NCBI GenBank assembly: GCA_029168955.1
Contig: JAPDOI010000693.1
Span: 245,807 to 309,806, forward strand
DNA length: 64,000 nucleotides
Source of the DNA: Aplectana chamaeleonis
Lineage: Eukaryota > Nematoda > Chromadorea > Rhabditida > Cosmocercidae
Direction of reading: 5' to 3'
How positions within the stretch are numbered: position 1 is the first letter of the stretch; each line of letters starts with the position of its first letter. Below are positions 10,425 through 21,010 of this stretch, piece by piece. The notes below the pieces were generated by a model. The model was given only the letters and a program-made list of their open reading frames with translations. It made no database searches and was not told the origin of the DNA. The translations under genes and the position numbers were made by a program.

Positions 10425-12070
10425 CTCCACTGAAGGTCTACAATACCCACCCCAAGTTTTGCAAAAAGGCGAAAAAAAAACGCGGAAAATCGCTTTTTTC
10501 GTCTTTTGATCATAACTCGCTTCAAAGTAGACGATTTTCAAACTTAAAGACATTTTTGGAATCAGCATCGCGCCCTCTTTCTTTTTGATTGATATATGGC
10601 TTACTTCAAAACAAGGCATATAGGGTTGACACAATCAATCGAGTGGGTGAAAAGTAGGGCAGTAAGAGCTGCTGAAGTTTGTGACTGAGTCTACTCTAGT
10701 TCATTTGTGTTTTTATTTAGTTTGTTTATTTTACAATTTTTTATATTTTTGCTTTTTTTCAACGTTTTTGTTCACTTTTCCTCTAGGTATTATTCATTAT
10801 CTATTCAGTTATCCTCTGTTTCCGAGTGTGATTTGTTTCCGTTCGTCGCGTGCGTCTGCGTGCGTACGCTGCATCTCCTTCTCCCCACAATTTCTAGCTG
10901 TCTCTACCCTCGCTACGCACAAGCGCGCGAGGGAACAGAGCGAATCAGGCTTGGCAACAGAAGATAGTTATTTGCTTAAATATTTTCGTTCTTAGTTATT
11001 CTTGTTCTTTTATTATTATTATTAGTCATTTTTATTTCCTGTCTCCACTTCTTCATACCAATTTTCACTATAATTCGATTACTTATATGTTTCAATTTAT
11101 TCATTTCATTTCATTTTTTTTTAACTTGAAAACATTTTAGAAATCAGGGAGACGGATGGTATTTTCAGATTCTGAAAATAATCACTTCAATAGATTTCCA
11201 GTATTGAGACAAAGAATTGAAACTCGAACTTCCTCCTACATTGAAGACGCTAGAGGTTTTTACTGTTATGATTCGTTTGTCTGAAGATACAGTTCAAAGG
11301 ATTCTTATCCGAATAAGAATTTATCGAGGTTATCGAGACCATTTTCCAGATAAAGCGAAAGTTATATGAATCAAATTGAGATATAGTTCAGTTCCGCAAT
11401 CGCGTTCAGTCCTCATTATCACAATCGTAGAAGCGAAGCGGTTGTTTTTAAAAAATTCAACTATGAAAATGAAGAAATCATTCTCAAAATAACCGTTTCG
11501 CTTCTACGATTGTGATAATGAGACTTTGCGGACTGAACAAGATTGCGGAACCAGATCATATATAAGTATTCAAATTATAGTGAAAATTAGTATAAAAATT
11601 AAATGAATCAAATAAAAATGAATATCAAAAGAGACTAGAAAAACCAAAACAATTAAGAATCAAAAAAATTCAAGGAAATAACTAAACGATTAGGTGATAA
11701 ATAGTACCTAGAGGAAAAAGAGATTACATTTTTAAAAAATCAACAATATAAAAAATTGTTAAATAAACAAACTAAATAAAAAAATGCTAATAAACTAGAG
11801 TAGACTCATTCACTCATTTCAGCAACTCTTATTGCCCTACTTTTCACCCACTCGATTGATTGTGTCAATCCTATACGCCTTGTTTGGGAGTAAGCCATGT
11901 ATGGATCAACAATAGACAGGGCTCGATACTGACTCCAAAAATGCTTCCCATTTCGAAAATCGTCCACTTTGAAGCGAGATATCATCAAAAGACGAAAAAA
12001 GCGATTTTCCGCGTTTTTTTTTTCGCCTTTTTGCCAAAACTTAGGGTGGGTATTGTATCTTCAAGGGTAA
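10425..12070. repeat. Large inverted repeat with 500-650-bp arms
   Basis: The left arm (about 10425-11090) matches the reverse complement of the right arm (about 11570-12070) through blocks such as CAATACCCACCC, CAATCAATCGAGTGGGTG and TTTCCTCTAGGTA. The left arm carries an extra GC-rich insertion at about 10830-10980. The centre holds an independent palindromic element (11389-11552). Upstream, 10140-10430 contains two diverged direct copies of a ~170-bp unit. The whole is a large foldback transposon or an old inverted duplication. Confidence 0.6.
11389..11552. mobile_element. Palindromic miniature element at the centre of a larger inverted repeat
   Basis: The arms start AGTTCCGCAATC and end GATTGCGGAACC. 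Pairing extends through TCATTATCACAATCGTAGAA. About 164 bp, non-coding. Confidence 0.65.
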
Positions 12071-12266
12071 AACAGTTATGGACGAAAATCCGGCAATGAA
12101 ACACATCCCATCTTGGAAATGACTTGCACGAATGTCGGGTCACTTTGATTCTTTTTCATGGACTTTCCCCCATACGTTACCGGGTTTCTCAGTGGTGAAG
12201 GCTCCCTCCTTCACCTGCCCATAGGTGAAGGTGGTGGACTACCCGGCTCCACCCAAAGAAGCTACA

Positions 12267-12930
12267 GTCGGCATGAACCCTAGTGATACTTTGCGTTCCC
12301 TATTGAAGGTTGACACAAAATTGGTGCCCTATACTATAACTTACAATACCCGCGCTAAGTTTTGTAAAAACGGGGAGCATCTGCCAAACTTGGCAAAAAA
12401 GCTACCGATGCATGTAACTTTTTTGAATGTAGATCTTTTTGATTTCTGAACACTGCATCATATTCACAGATCAAAATCCTACCTAATCGTGTGACTCGAC
12501 CGCCGAAGTTCCCTAAAATAGCTTCGTTTTTCAAGGAAATAGTTTTTGCAATCGTTTTTCAAAAACGTCGCGCGCGGCGAAGTGCGGCGAAACTTTGAGC
12601 AGTAATTGTACAAGTAATGGAAGAGCAATCTATATGCTTTCCTCACAAATTAGGAGCAGGTGAGAGCATCTCAAGGTTTGTGCTGGTTGCATTTTTGAAA
12701 TCCTTCATTAAACAAGCTTGAGAGCTACCTGAAATTGATCTGTGACTATGATCGTGTTTTCAGAATTTAAAAAGTCTCCATTCGAAAAAGTTACATGCAT
12801 CAGACGCTTTTTTGCCAAGTTTGCTAGATGCTCCCCGTTCTTACAAAACTTAGCGCAGGTATTGTAGGTGCCCCGAGTTTGCGCCAACTATCAATGGGGA
12901 GCGCCAAATATCACTAGGATCCATGCCGAC
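12267..12930. mobile_element. 664-bp inverted-repeat element
   Basis: The ends GTCGGCATGAACCCTAGTGA and the complement of TCACTAGGATCCATGCCGAC are imperfect inverted repeats. Homology continues inward through TTTTGTAAAAACGGGGAGCA and its complement near 12830, giving arms of about 175 bp. The interior has no gene-like frame. Confidence 0.65.
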
Positions 12931-13730
12931 GTTATGTTTTCAATGCACTTGAGAGTTTTTCACACTGTGAAACAGGGTTTATTTTCATACCGCTTTTCTC
13001 GACATATTTCTTTAGACAACTTTCGAAAGTGATCCGAATGTTGCAGCTTCCTAACGACGCACGGATTCGCAACTTCTCGGTGTCTACAAAATATTCAAAG
13101 AGAAATTATGTTTCCCAGTCGGGGGATTTAATGAGATAACCCAAGGTCGTTTCAATAAATAGTAGGCAATGATGTGAAAGGGAAACATGAAAGAAGCTCA
13201 GGAAAGATGAAGTAGAGAGGACAACGAGACCAGTGCCATAAAACCCGTAGCTAAACCCACCAATTAGCTAGCAAAGGATGGAGAGCCCCTAAATCTGCCG
13301 TAAAGTTCAAGATGTGATATCCCCGCTCTGCGTTCTCAAATTACTTCCAATCACACATATACCGCAGCATTTCGAAAACTGGAGCGGGAGGAGTAGATGA
13401 ATGAATGGATACGGCACAAAAATGGAACGAAAAAAAAAGAAGAAAACGAATAGCCAGGAGCAGCCTCCGAATCAAAGGATAACCGTCATGCATGATCGGC
13501 ATACAACTTTTATGTTGCTATGGCTAGAAAAACCCCTAATAAAAAAAGTAACATTATCGGTGATTTCCAATAAAATATCACTCACCGTTACAACTATGGT
13601 TGGACTGCGCTGGCTGTATTTCGAGACAAGAATCAATGCCTGAAAATAGCGTTAATGAGGTTCCTCTGTGGGATTACGTCGTAGCCAACATACATATCTG
13701 CACTTGAAGATGCGATGTACTTTTTGAATA
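12931..13730. other. No recognisable gene
   Basis: Only short frames occur, one of them (13401-13643) rich in lysine codons from an A-rich run. No repeat structure is seen. Confidence 0.45.
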
Positions 13731-13731
13731 G

Positions 13732-13784
13732 TATTGGGTTGGGGAATAAGTTCCCGCGTTTTTCATCAATTGGAAATTTCGCAT
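13732..13784. repeat. Solitary mariner-type terminal sequence
   Basis: TA is followed by TTGGGTTGGGGAATAAGTTC and CCGCG, the form typical of mariner inverted termini. I find no matching opposite end, so this looks like one end of a deleted or rearranged mariner into which the element at 13787 inserted. Confidence 0.4.
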
Positions 13785-13786
13785 TA

Positions 13787-14600
13787 GGGCCTTTCAGAGT
13801 GGCGTCGCAGCGAAATTCGCGGCATCGCTCCTCAGAGCGAGTGAAGGAAGGCGTGGCCCATTGACTTGCCGCTGCATCATATTTCTGTCTCAGCGTCTCC
13901 TATTTCTTCGCTGCCCTTTAAGTTCGATAAGAGCGCATAAACATATTGACGTGCCATCCCTTGCGCGTTCTGCAATCTCAGACATTCCGGAATTCCTCAC
14001 AGCTAAATTTGTTGTTGTTATCAGATTTTATTGTTATGCTGTGCTATTGTTTTCGACTGAGCTGAAACAACACCCTCACCTGAAAAGATTTGCAGAACAA
14101 TAAACAGGACGACAACAAAAATTTATCAAATGACTAACGAGATAAATCCTGGATGACCAATTAAATAAATTCTATGACTAAATAAATTGTGGATGAAAAA
14201 CCAAGTGACATGACGAGATAAATCCTGGATGACAAATCAAATGCCATTACGAATTAAATCCTGGATGGCAAATAGTGAAATAGGCAATAAATGATTTTAC
14301 AGAGGGTCATTAGACAGATAGTATAGAAGGAACACTAACTAATACGAGATAATAACGATGTAACACTAACTAATACGAAGAAACAACAGCGACAAATAGC
14401 GACAGCGACAAAAATGGTCGAGACAAATTCCCTCGCAAAACGTGGCAGAACGTCGCTCCCAGCTCGCGCCGTCGCTCCCACTCTGAAAGCGCCACGTTCG
14501 CTCCCGTCGCGCGGCACGGTTTGCGCTGCGTAGCACCCCACACATTTCTCACCCCATCGCCGCGAGAGCGAATTTTTCTGCGACGCCACTCTGAAGGGCC
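13787..14600. mobile_element. 814-bp TA-flanked inverted-repeat element
   Basis: The termini match over about 30 bp (shared core TTCAGAGTGGCGTCGCAG) and are bordered by TA on both sides (13785-13786, 14601-14602). Removing the element and one TA joins ...AATTTCGCATTA to TTGAATTTCG. The interior contains a tandem repeat at 14105-14285. The 84- and 94-residue frames at the right end come from the GC-rich arm. Confidence 0.7.
14105..14285. repeat. Diverged tandem repeat (~60-70 bp unit)
   Basis: Blocks of the form AAATCCTGGATGAC/GGC recur at about 14146, 14220 and 14258, with intervening AAATAAATT variants. The array lies inside the element at 13787-14600. Confidence 0.55.
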
Positions 14601-15049
14601 TATTGAATTTCGAGAATTTTGGTGAGAGGTTATTTTTAGCTCATTTGAGAGCAAGTTATTTGATCTACAAGACGGCGCGGATGTTTTTTTTTACTAAAAT
14701 TGCACTTTGATCGATTTTCCGATCGATAAAGTTTAGGGTAAAAAATTGACTACAAAGTTTGTCCTTTCGCAAGGCTTGATATCGTTGGCTCTAGCCACTC
14801 AAGAATGACTATAAAGCCCTGAAGGGCGAAAAACACTAAAAAAGACCACAAGATTAAAATGTCAATTCATCGAAGGGTACAGTTGACTCGTATTCAGCTC
14901 TCTCCCCTCAGGGGCCTGCTCTGGCTTTTCGGTGTTCCTCCAACAGCCCTAGTTTGTTCTGTAAAGTTCCCTAAAATAGTGGTTTCAGAGTGGGTGCCAC
15001 ATCAGCTTAACGACGCAAACACAGGTTCACACGCGGTCACAGCAGGTAC

Positions 15050-15455
15050 ATTTCACCGCAATGCTATGAGGCAGTGGTGCGGTTGCGGTCGACCCACTAA
15101 AACTACGGTAGAAGACCTGGAACTTCGCCAGATTTAGTTATCGATCGACAGCATCAACTGTTTTTCTGGATGAGTTATAGTTTTTGTTCTTTTTCTCTTG
15201 TTTGTTTCTGCTTCATTTTTTTACTGGTTCTCTAAATATTGCAAGTAGGGCTTTTTCTTAGTGCGTGAGGGGAATTAGCCATTCGTTCGGGCTTTGAAGT
15301 GTCTTTTTTTCGAAATTCAACTTAAAAAATGGAAAACTGGCAAATTCTTCTCGCACCCTAAGAAAATTCCCTATTCGCAATATTACAAGATTTAGAAACG
15401 AAAGTGAAGCAGAAACAAGCGTGAAAAAGAAGAAAAACCGTAACTCACCTAGAAT
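15050..15455. mobile_element. Truncated copy of the GGTGCGGTTGCGGTC element family
   Basis: The left end GTGGTGCGGTTGCGGTC followed by CACTAAAACTACGGT matches the arms of the copy at 40970-42490. The internal inverted repeat (15150-15275 against 15350-15455, around GAGTTA...TAACTC) is also shared. The right terminal arm is missing after about 15455. Confidence 0.6.
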
Positions 15456-16240
15456 ATCAGGGTGGTAGTAATTGGGGTCGAAAACGCGAGTTTACAGGCG
15501 TGAGACTCGCATTGAACGCGAGATGTATCACCTAGGTTTCAAGGGAGAACTCCTGATTGAGGAGGGAGAATTCGCTCCAACTTCACCTTAGCATTCCTCA
15601 GTCTTAGGCATTTAATACACTGTGAGTGAAAGCGCCACGAGAAAGCGTCCATTTTACTCACTTTTTGAAAAAATATTCAATTTGAAACGTTTTTAGAATC
15701 TTTTTTTCTAACAAATTTCGGCCTGTAGCTACCTCGCGTTGAACTGGCGTTTGAAATCTCCTCGCAGAGAACACGGAATAAGTGCTCAAGTGCAAGAGGA
15801 GCTCGCGGCTAGCGAAAAAGTCCTCTGGAGGAGTTTTTTCTCGCGTCTATGTAGCAGGGCGCCATAGATTGAAAACCCCCCTGCAGTTTTGACCATCTAT
15901 ACTGATGGTCAAGCGCAAGTTTAAGTAATGCACTGGTTAAATTAAATTGGATAACAGGGTCAGCCATGTTGATTCTAGAATGGCAGCATATCTCTAAAAC
16001 TGAAAGGTGATGAATGGGATAATCTTACAACGGCTACAGCCAGGGAAACAGGCGATGGTGCAATATAGATCATTGCTGAAACACGTTGGCAGTCCTCTAG
16101 GGTAACACCAGCTGTTTATTTTTTGACGAGAGCTGACACTTCTCCTGATTTCATTATTTCCTTCCGATTTTCTTCCGCTTCGCTGTTATCAGGTTTGTTT
16201 CCTTTTCATGATTCATTGCATAGCACAGGCTATGACGAGC
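15456..16240. other. No recognisable gene
   Basis: Several CTCGCG and GAGGAG motifs recur, but I see no clear repeat unit or open frame. Confidence 0.4.
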
Positions 16241-16924
16241 TCAGACAGTCGGGGCTTAGTACGTCGGCACAATACCTTTAGTACGCCAGGGCAAGCCTGG
16301 CGTACTAACGCTCGTTGTGTGCAGGAGCTGCTGGTTGCGGCAGCATATCCTACCAACGCATGCTGGCGTACTAACGCTCATTATCAACAAAATTTGGACT
16401 GCCACCCTCCTTACCGGTGTTGGGTATAATTCTTGTCACGGCCAGCAGCAAGGAGGTCATCCTCGGCGCGGTCCTCAACAAGGGCATCATCTTGGCCACG
16501 GTCCACGACGAGGAGGCTTGCCTCGCGATGGGCCATGGGAATGATACGCTCAGCGTTCAAAATTAACGTCCGAAAAGTAACACAAGGTCACATCCTCGGA
16601 CTGGCCTCAAACGGCCAACTGCCCCCTCAGCGAGGCTCGCCGCCTTATATACCCGCCGCCGTCGTACAAGAGGATGCTGCAATCTCCATTCATATCAGAC
16701 AAATCAATGGGGGAGAGTGGCAGCAGACACTAGGAGAGAGGGGCTAGCAATAGCACGCGTGCCACGATAAACAAAGCGTTAGTACGCCAGCACAAGCAGC
16801 AGGAGCTCCTGGTCGTTGCTAGCATATCCTGCTGTTACCAGCAGCTACAGCACAGGTGCTGCCGATCCCTTTGTGTCGGGGTACTCACGGTATTGTGCCG
16901 ACGTACTAAGCCCCGACTGTCCGA
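16241..16924. mobile_element. 684-bp inverted-repeat element, copy A
   Basis: The ends around GACAGTCGGGGCTTAGTACG pair with the complementary right end closing in CCGACTGTCCGA. Copy B lies at 31864-33907. The interiors of the two copies are highly similar for about 500 bp, including a TTATATACCCGCCGCCGTCG block and several CGCCAG...CTGGCG palindromes. Frames of 75-104 residues are open in both copies, but in several frames at once, as expected of GC-rich non-coding sequence. TSD not resolved. Confidence 0.75.
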
Positions 16925-17186
16925 GAGTGTGTAGGAAATAATTACTTAATCCCGTTTCGAAGAGGTTCTCATATGTTTTAGTGCCAAAAAGTGAAAAAAT
17001 TTCAAAGCGATCACTCTTCAAGTCGTAATGCTTTTTCTGTGTTAGCAGGGCGTGTCGGGCCAGTGTTGTGGCAAAACAAAACACGAGCTTTTTTGAAAGC
17101 CAACTGTCTTTATTTTCTTTTTTTTTGTATCTGATGATTCGAAAGCTCCCCATTTATTGCCAAAGCAGTGTCATCGATGGCCCCTT

Positions 17187-17356
17187 ATTTTCGCTGACAA
17201 GGGAAGTATAAGAAGCGTAGGTGCGAACGGTAGAAATCTAATGTCATGTGGGAATGTTCACGCATTACATGGTAAAATAGTGTAGGCGGCCCGCCGCGAA
17301 AGATAGATCTGAAGGAGTTATAAGCTCCGAAAGTTTGCTGACCATCGACCTCCTCC
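17187..17356 (+). repeat. Left part of long repeat 'X', copy 1
   Basis: The sequence from ACAAGGGAAGTATAAGAAGC to CACCTCCTCC-like sequence matches the reverse complement of 23222-23393. It continues at 20070 after the 2.7-kb TA element. The two X copies let insertions be read directly by comparison. Confidence 0.7.
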
Positions 17357-17394
17357 TACTCTGAGAAGACTCGCCGCGAATCTCCCGCACACCT

Positions 17395-17515
17395 GCCGGG
17401 TCGTAGCCTATCAGGCACCGACTCGGCATGTTAAAGGCGCCGACCCGGCAGGTTCAAGGCGCCGACCCGACAGGTTCAAGGCGCCGACTCGGCAGGTTCA
17501 AGGCAGCGCATGAAA
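17395..17515. repeat. 22-bp tandem repeat (~4 copies)
   Basis: The unit is CAGGTTCAAGGCGCCGAC plus CCGG/CTCGG variants. It lies just inside the left terminus of the 17359-20069 element, and a related array (CGGCAGGTTCG type) lies inside the right terminus. Paired subterminal arrays suggest transposase-binding repeats. Confidence 0.7.
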
Positions 17516-17872
17516 ATTGCTTATACTTGAAGCATGAATTTCATGCTTTCCCGCTGGCAAGCTTGTCGGCTGCAAAATTTGGTAAGGGCACAAAGCTCCT
17601 CTATAGTTTTCTCCCTCACCTCACATGAAGAGGCAATCCGGCTCCAAAGTACGTCAATCAATGACAGGGGCGCCAGTGTGAACTTGGTCTGACCAATCGT
17701 CTGTCCACCCCACACAGAGTCGTATCGTAGGCCGCGCGGGTTTGATCAGTCGTTCAACGTGCGCGTTCTCGGTACACTACCGGGACAGTTTTGTGGTGTA
17801 GGTGACCCAATCGAAGAAAATTGCGCTTCGCCGCATTGCTGTGGTAAAAATCTATCGGAAAACTATGTTCTA

Positions 17873-18665
17873 CCAGGTTGCTCAATAAGTTTTGTTGTTC
17901 AACAAGAAAGACAACTTTATGGCTCAAAATACCCTTCATTATTCAGTATTATCTCCCTGAACATTAATACACTTTTAAAAAAACCAAAAAAAAATCCAAG
18001 TCTCATTCATAGTGATGAATCGACGCACAAAATCCACTTTATCCTTTTTAAAACGCTCCAAATGTTGCTGAGAAAGTCGTTTTTGTTCCATTGTTAGCGA
18101 ATGCGGCAGCCATTGTGCACACAGCTTTCTAAAACCCAGAATTTCACCTGAAATATGGCTCACACTGTCTAATGAGATGTGTAGAGCCCCTACTAAATTT
18201 CTCTCAGTCAATCGACGATCGTCCAAAACCATGTCCTGTGTTTTAGCTATGATTTCTGTTGTTGATGAGCTCTTTGGACGTCCTTCACGTGGATCGTCTT
18301 CAAGGCTTGTCCGACCACGTTTAAATTCAGCAACCCACATTTCTACTGTTCTAATTGTAGGTCTTTATTCAATCATTATACACTTTTAACATTCGTTCGT
18401 GGATTTTTTTTTGGTGCTACACCTTCCAAGAATAAGAATTTTATCACTGCACGATATTCAATTTTTCATTGCTGTGACACGGCGACACTAAATGGCTTGT
18501 AAACAAATAATGAATTGACAGATTGAAATGAAACTTCACATATTTTCATATGAAGAGTGTACCAACAAAACAAAAAAAATTGGGCTAGTAGCAACGCCCT
18601 CTTATCGAACGACAAAACTTATTGAACAACCTGGGACATTGAGGAACTTATTGAACAACCTGGGA
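17873..18665. mobile_element. Internally deleted mariner-type element
   Basis: The left end CCAGGTTGCTCAATAAGTTT follows TA (17871-17872). The matching right end, complement of AAACTTATTGAACAACCTGG, ends at 18634, and a second partial copy of that end follows at 18647-18665. The body keeps only the N-terminal part of a transposase on the minus strand. Right-hand TSD not visible, probably because of the terminal duplication. Confidence 0.7.
17975..18340 (-). pseudogene. Mariner transposase N-terminal fragment
   Basis: The frame reads WVAEFKRGRTSLEDDPREGR near its start, the classic linker after the DNA-binding helix-turn-helix of mariner transposases. It continues through LTERNLVGALHISLDSVSHI and reaches RRFITMNETW. 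In active mariners this last motif is TGDE(K/T)W and holds the first catalytic Asp; here that position is Asn. Everything beyond it, including the second and third catalytic Asp, is deleted. The upstream HTH is not readable. Non-functional. Confidence 0.75.
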
Positions 18666-18824
18666 CGTTCTTTAGAAGGTGCCAAAAACTATGAAAGCAG
18701 ATTTTTCATCATTATTCATCATCATCATCAGCAGAACATCATCTTCCCACAACATTTTGTACCCTCATATATTTCACCCTATAATTTCTGATTTCATCGT
18801 TTTCACACCTTCTAAGGAACATAC

Positions 18825-19047
18825 AGTTCACCTCCGCACTGCCGTTCAGTCCGCAAAGTGCACGCTGATCGCGAAAGCGTGCTGCGGCGCGGTTGCGGGT
18901 ATCCTCAGACAAGGATGTGGGATCACCCGGGCGGTTTCGCCTTTGGTGCCCAGGTGATCTCTCCCGCCTGGGTGATCCCACATCCCTGTCTGAGGGGATG
19001 CTCGCAACCGCGCCGCAGCACGCTTTCGCGATCCTTTGCAGACTTCT
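18825..19047. mobile_element. Palindromic GC-rich miniature element, copy 1
   Basis: It is shared with 48070-48301. The arms contain GCGAAAGCGTGCTGCGGCGC and GGATGTGGGATCACCCGGG with complements on the right side. The right terminus is degraded compared with copy 2, which keeps a clean GGAGTTGAACT end. Confidence 0.7.
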
Positions 19048-19103
19048 TGAAAGGTGGCTATACGTCAACGTAAAAACCTTACCGATAGATTTCACCATCA
19101 CAA

Positions 19104-19490
19104 GGCCATTGTTCTACTCTGCCACAGCCCTGTCGCGGTCGCAGATCTGAGCGACGGCGCAGTCTCTGAAGGCCAGTTGTGCTGTGCCATACATCAATCC
19201 TGCGACCCGACCGGCGCATGCAAAGGGTTCCTGCGACAGCTCTTCTCATGGTTAAAGTGTGGGTCCCGACACGATTCGTAGATGAGCGAGCCTGTCGCGG
19301 TCGCATACTGGGGGACAGGGGCTGCCTACACACCGAGGGAGGAGTTGTACCGTTTTGCAGTTTGAAACGTCACGCGCCTCAACGCGAGCGAAGTGGTCCC
19401 GAACGGAATTAGAGCCGCCAAAAGCGGGACAATTCCTCCCTCGGTGTGTAGAGAGCCCCTGTCCGGCAGACTGGAGGTATAACAATGGCC
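19104..19490. mobile_element. Miniature element with GGCCATTGTT ends, copy 1
   Basis: The ends GGCCATTGTT and AACAATGGCC plus the block CTGTCGCGGTCGCA match the copy at 58627-58986. The right arm is interrupted by the 155-bp element at 19312-19466. Flanks CAA and TAA are compatible with a TAA TSD that has mutated. Confidence 0.7.
19312..19466. mobile_element. 155-bp element with 8-bp TSD, copy 1
   Basis: The ends GGGACAGGGGCTGCCTACAC and the complement of TGTAGAGAGCCCCTGTCCGG are flanked by CATACTGG (19304-19311) and CAGACTGG (19467-19474), an 8-bp duplication with one mismatch. The second copy (36988-37142) is also exactly 155 bp. An 8-bp TSD with CAGGGG in the terminus points to the hAT superfamily (inference). 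Confidence 0.8.
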
Positions 19491-19844
19491 TAATGCGGCA
19501 AAACGCAATTTTGAAGGTCGCCGTCATTCATGATGTGTCGTCTGCAGTGGCGCAAGCAAACACCATAATTGACGCCGCATGTCAGGCGTAGATTTTGCCG
19601 CTTGTCGAGACGTTGAAGTGAGAAAACTACAAAACCGAACAGAGAGAAAGATATGGGAGAAAACAAGCACCTTCGCAGGAAAAAAATGATGAAGCTAGGC
19701 ATATATTGTAGGATTTCAACTGGTGAAGTGAAGCGGTTATCATCAACGTTATCAGGATTTCACGAAACATGTAAAGCCACTATTGAAGGTTCGGCCTCAT
19801 TAAGATCTTGGATAATAACCCAGTTCAGATGGGGTTGCGGCAGA

Positions 19845-20060
19845 TACGCGGCAGGTTTGCGGCAGGTTCGCGGCAGAGAGTAACATCCCGGTAGGTTGGC
19901 GGCAGAAACGCGGCAGGCTCGCACCAGCTCCAGAGTTGATACTAAATGAACCTCGAGGTGCCGAGGTGGTCGCGGCAGGTACGAGGTCGCGGTAGGTTTT
20001 CGGCAGATTCGCGGCAGGCACGAGGTTCGCGGTAGGTTCACGGCTCGTTCGCGGCGAGTT
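19845..20060. repeat. Degenerate CGGCAGGTTCG array
   Basis: More than ten copies of an ~11-bp motif, (C)GGCAGGTTCGC and variants, lie just inside the right terminus of the 17359-20069 element. This mirrors the tandem array at its left end. Confidence 0.65.
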
Positions 20061-20083
20061 TTCTCAGAGTAGTCTATGAATTG

Positions 20084-20095
20084 CTAAGCGGTCAA
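20084..20095. other. Two empty TTAA-type target sites 4 bp apart
   Basis: CTAA-GCGG-TCAA here corresponds, in the second X copy, to TTAA-GCGG-TTAA (reverse complement of 22709-22720). There each TTAA carries an inserted element (22102-22708 and 22721-23203). The comparison shows that these elements duplicate TTAA. Confidence 0.75.
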
Positions 20096-20440
20096 CTCAA
20101 CAGCGTCGACGGCGCAAATGGAGGAATGGGCAGGGGTGGGCACGTGACCAGGGTTTGAATCTCCCCCAGAGCTGTTTTTTTTTGCAAATTCACGGAACTT
20201 TCATATTTTGATCAAAAATTATATCACAAATGCCATCTTATTCGTTTGCTGCGCGATATAGCCATACCGACAGTGAAATAGACTCGGGTACAAAGGATTT
20301 AAGGTTTTGTTCCCCATTAATGATTTCCATTGTTTTGGAGAACTTATATGATTGGGAAGTATTAACATCACATATTTTTAACAACCTTATCATTTTATGG
20401 GACGCAAAATACATAAACATTTGTTTCACCAATGGTAAAT
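20096..20440 (+). repeat. SINE-like repeat with tRNA-type promoter, copy 1
   Basis: An A-box-like ACGGCGCAAATGG (20109-20121) and a B-box-like GGGTTTGAATCTC (20151-20163) are spaced as in tRNA genes. They are followed by a conserved tail (AAATTCACGGAACTT, ATATTTTGATCAAAAATTAT) shared with the inverted copy at 21798-22097. This suggests a Pol III-transcribed tRNA-derived SINE; no poly(A) tail or TSD is identified. Confidence 0.55.
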
Positions 20441-21010
20441 AGGCACATAATGCATCAAACATAAGCAAATTCCGCAAGAGGGACAGCGAATGAACGCAAT
20501 AGGCCCTTGGTAACCTCTCTTTTTACAGGGGCCGAGCGCTACTGGGAATTCGAGATCGGTTGGAGTTTCGAAACGACCCGGACGGATAAGAGCGTAGCCG
20601 GCCTCAAAGGCATCGTCCACGCCGAAAACCATATATTATTTTAAACGACCTAAAAATTCAAAATTTTGAAGAGCAATAGTAGAGTGAAATCGCTTGAGCA
20701 GTGCTTTCGAATAGCTGAAAAACCCGATGTCTGCCGGCTGAACCAAGCTTGTTACATCAGGCGGTTTTGTCAAAATCTGCAAGTTTTCCCCGCCGGCACA
20801 AGAGCCTGTACCGCGCTTTGATTGGAAAAATCACTCCTTGAATCGAGAAAGAGAACACAATTCTCCGGCATTTGCTGAATGAAAACATTCTCGAAAATAG
20901 TGGTAATTGGACAAAGAGCATTTCTCCGACCTTGCCTGATGGGAAAATGAGGGGCATGACGGTCAGACTACGGGTGGTCGCAGAAGTCGACTGCACCAAG
21001 CGCACCGTCT
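20441..21010. other. Mostly featureless; one solitary TTAA-element end
   Basis: Near 20606, CAAAGGCATCGTCCACG followed by CGAAAACCAT matches the left end of the element at 22102-22708, without a recognisable partner end. The rest shows only short open frames. Confidence 0.45.

Larger units (their letters stand above)
17359..20069. mobile_element. 2.7-kb TA-flanked element with a known empty site
   Basis: The termini CTCTGAGAAGACTCGCCGCG and its near-perfect complement are flanked by TA (17357-17358, 20070-20071). The paralogous repeat at 23220-23221 shows the uninterrupted site, CTCCTCC-TA-GTCTATGAATTG in reverse complement, proving insertion with TA duplication. Its own DNA includes subterminal tandem repeats at both ends. 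Most of the middle is other elements nested within it (17873, 18825, 19104, 19312). No transposase of its own is seen. Confidence 0.85.

Noticed and set aside
16433..16747. 104-residue Arg/Ser-rich frame, also present in the copy near 32.1 kb
   Set aside because: Several overlapping frames are open in the same GC-rich element interior; the copies differ in which frame survives.
18739..19527. Arg-rich frames of 84-120 residues on both strands
   Set aside because: They fall entirely inside GC-rich palindromic elements and mirror each other.
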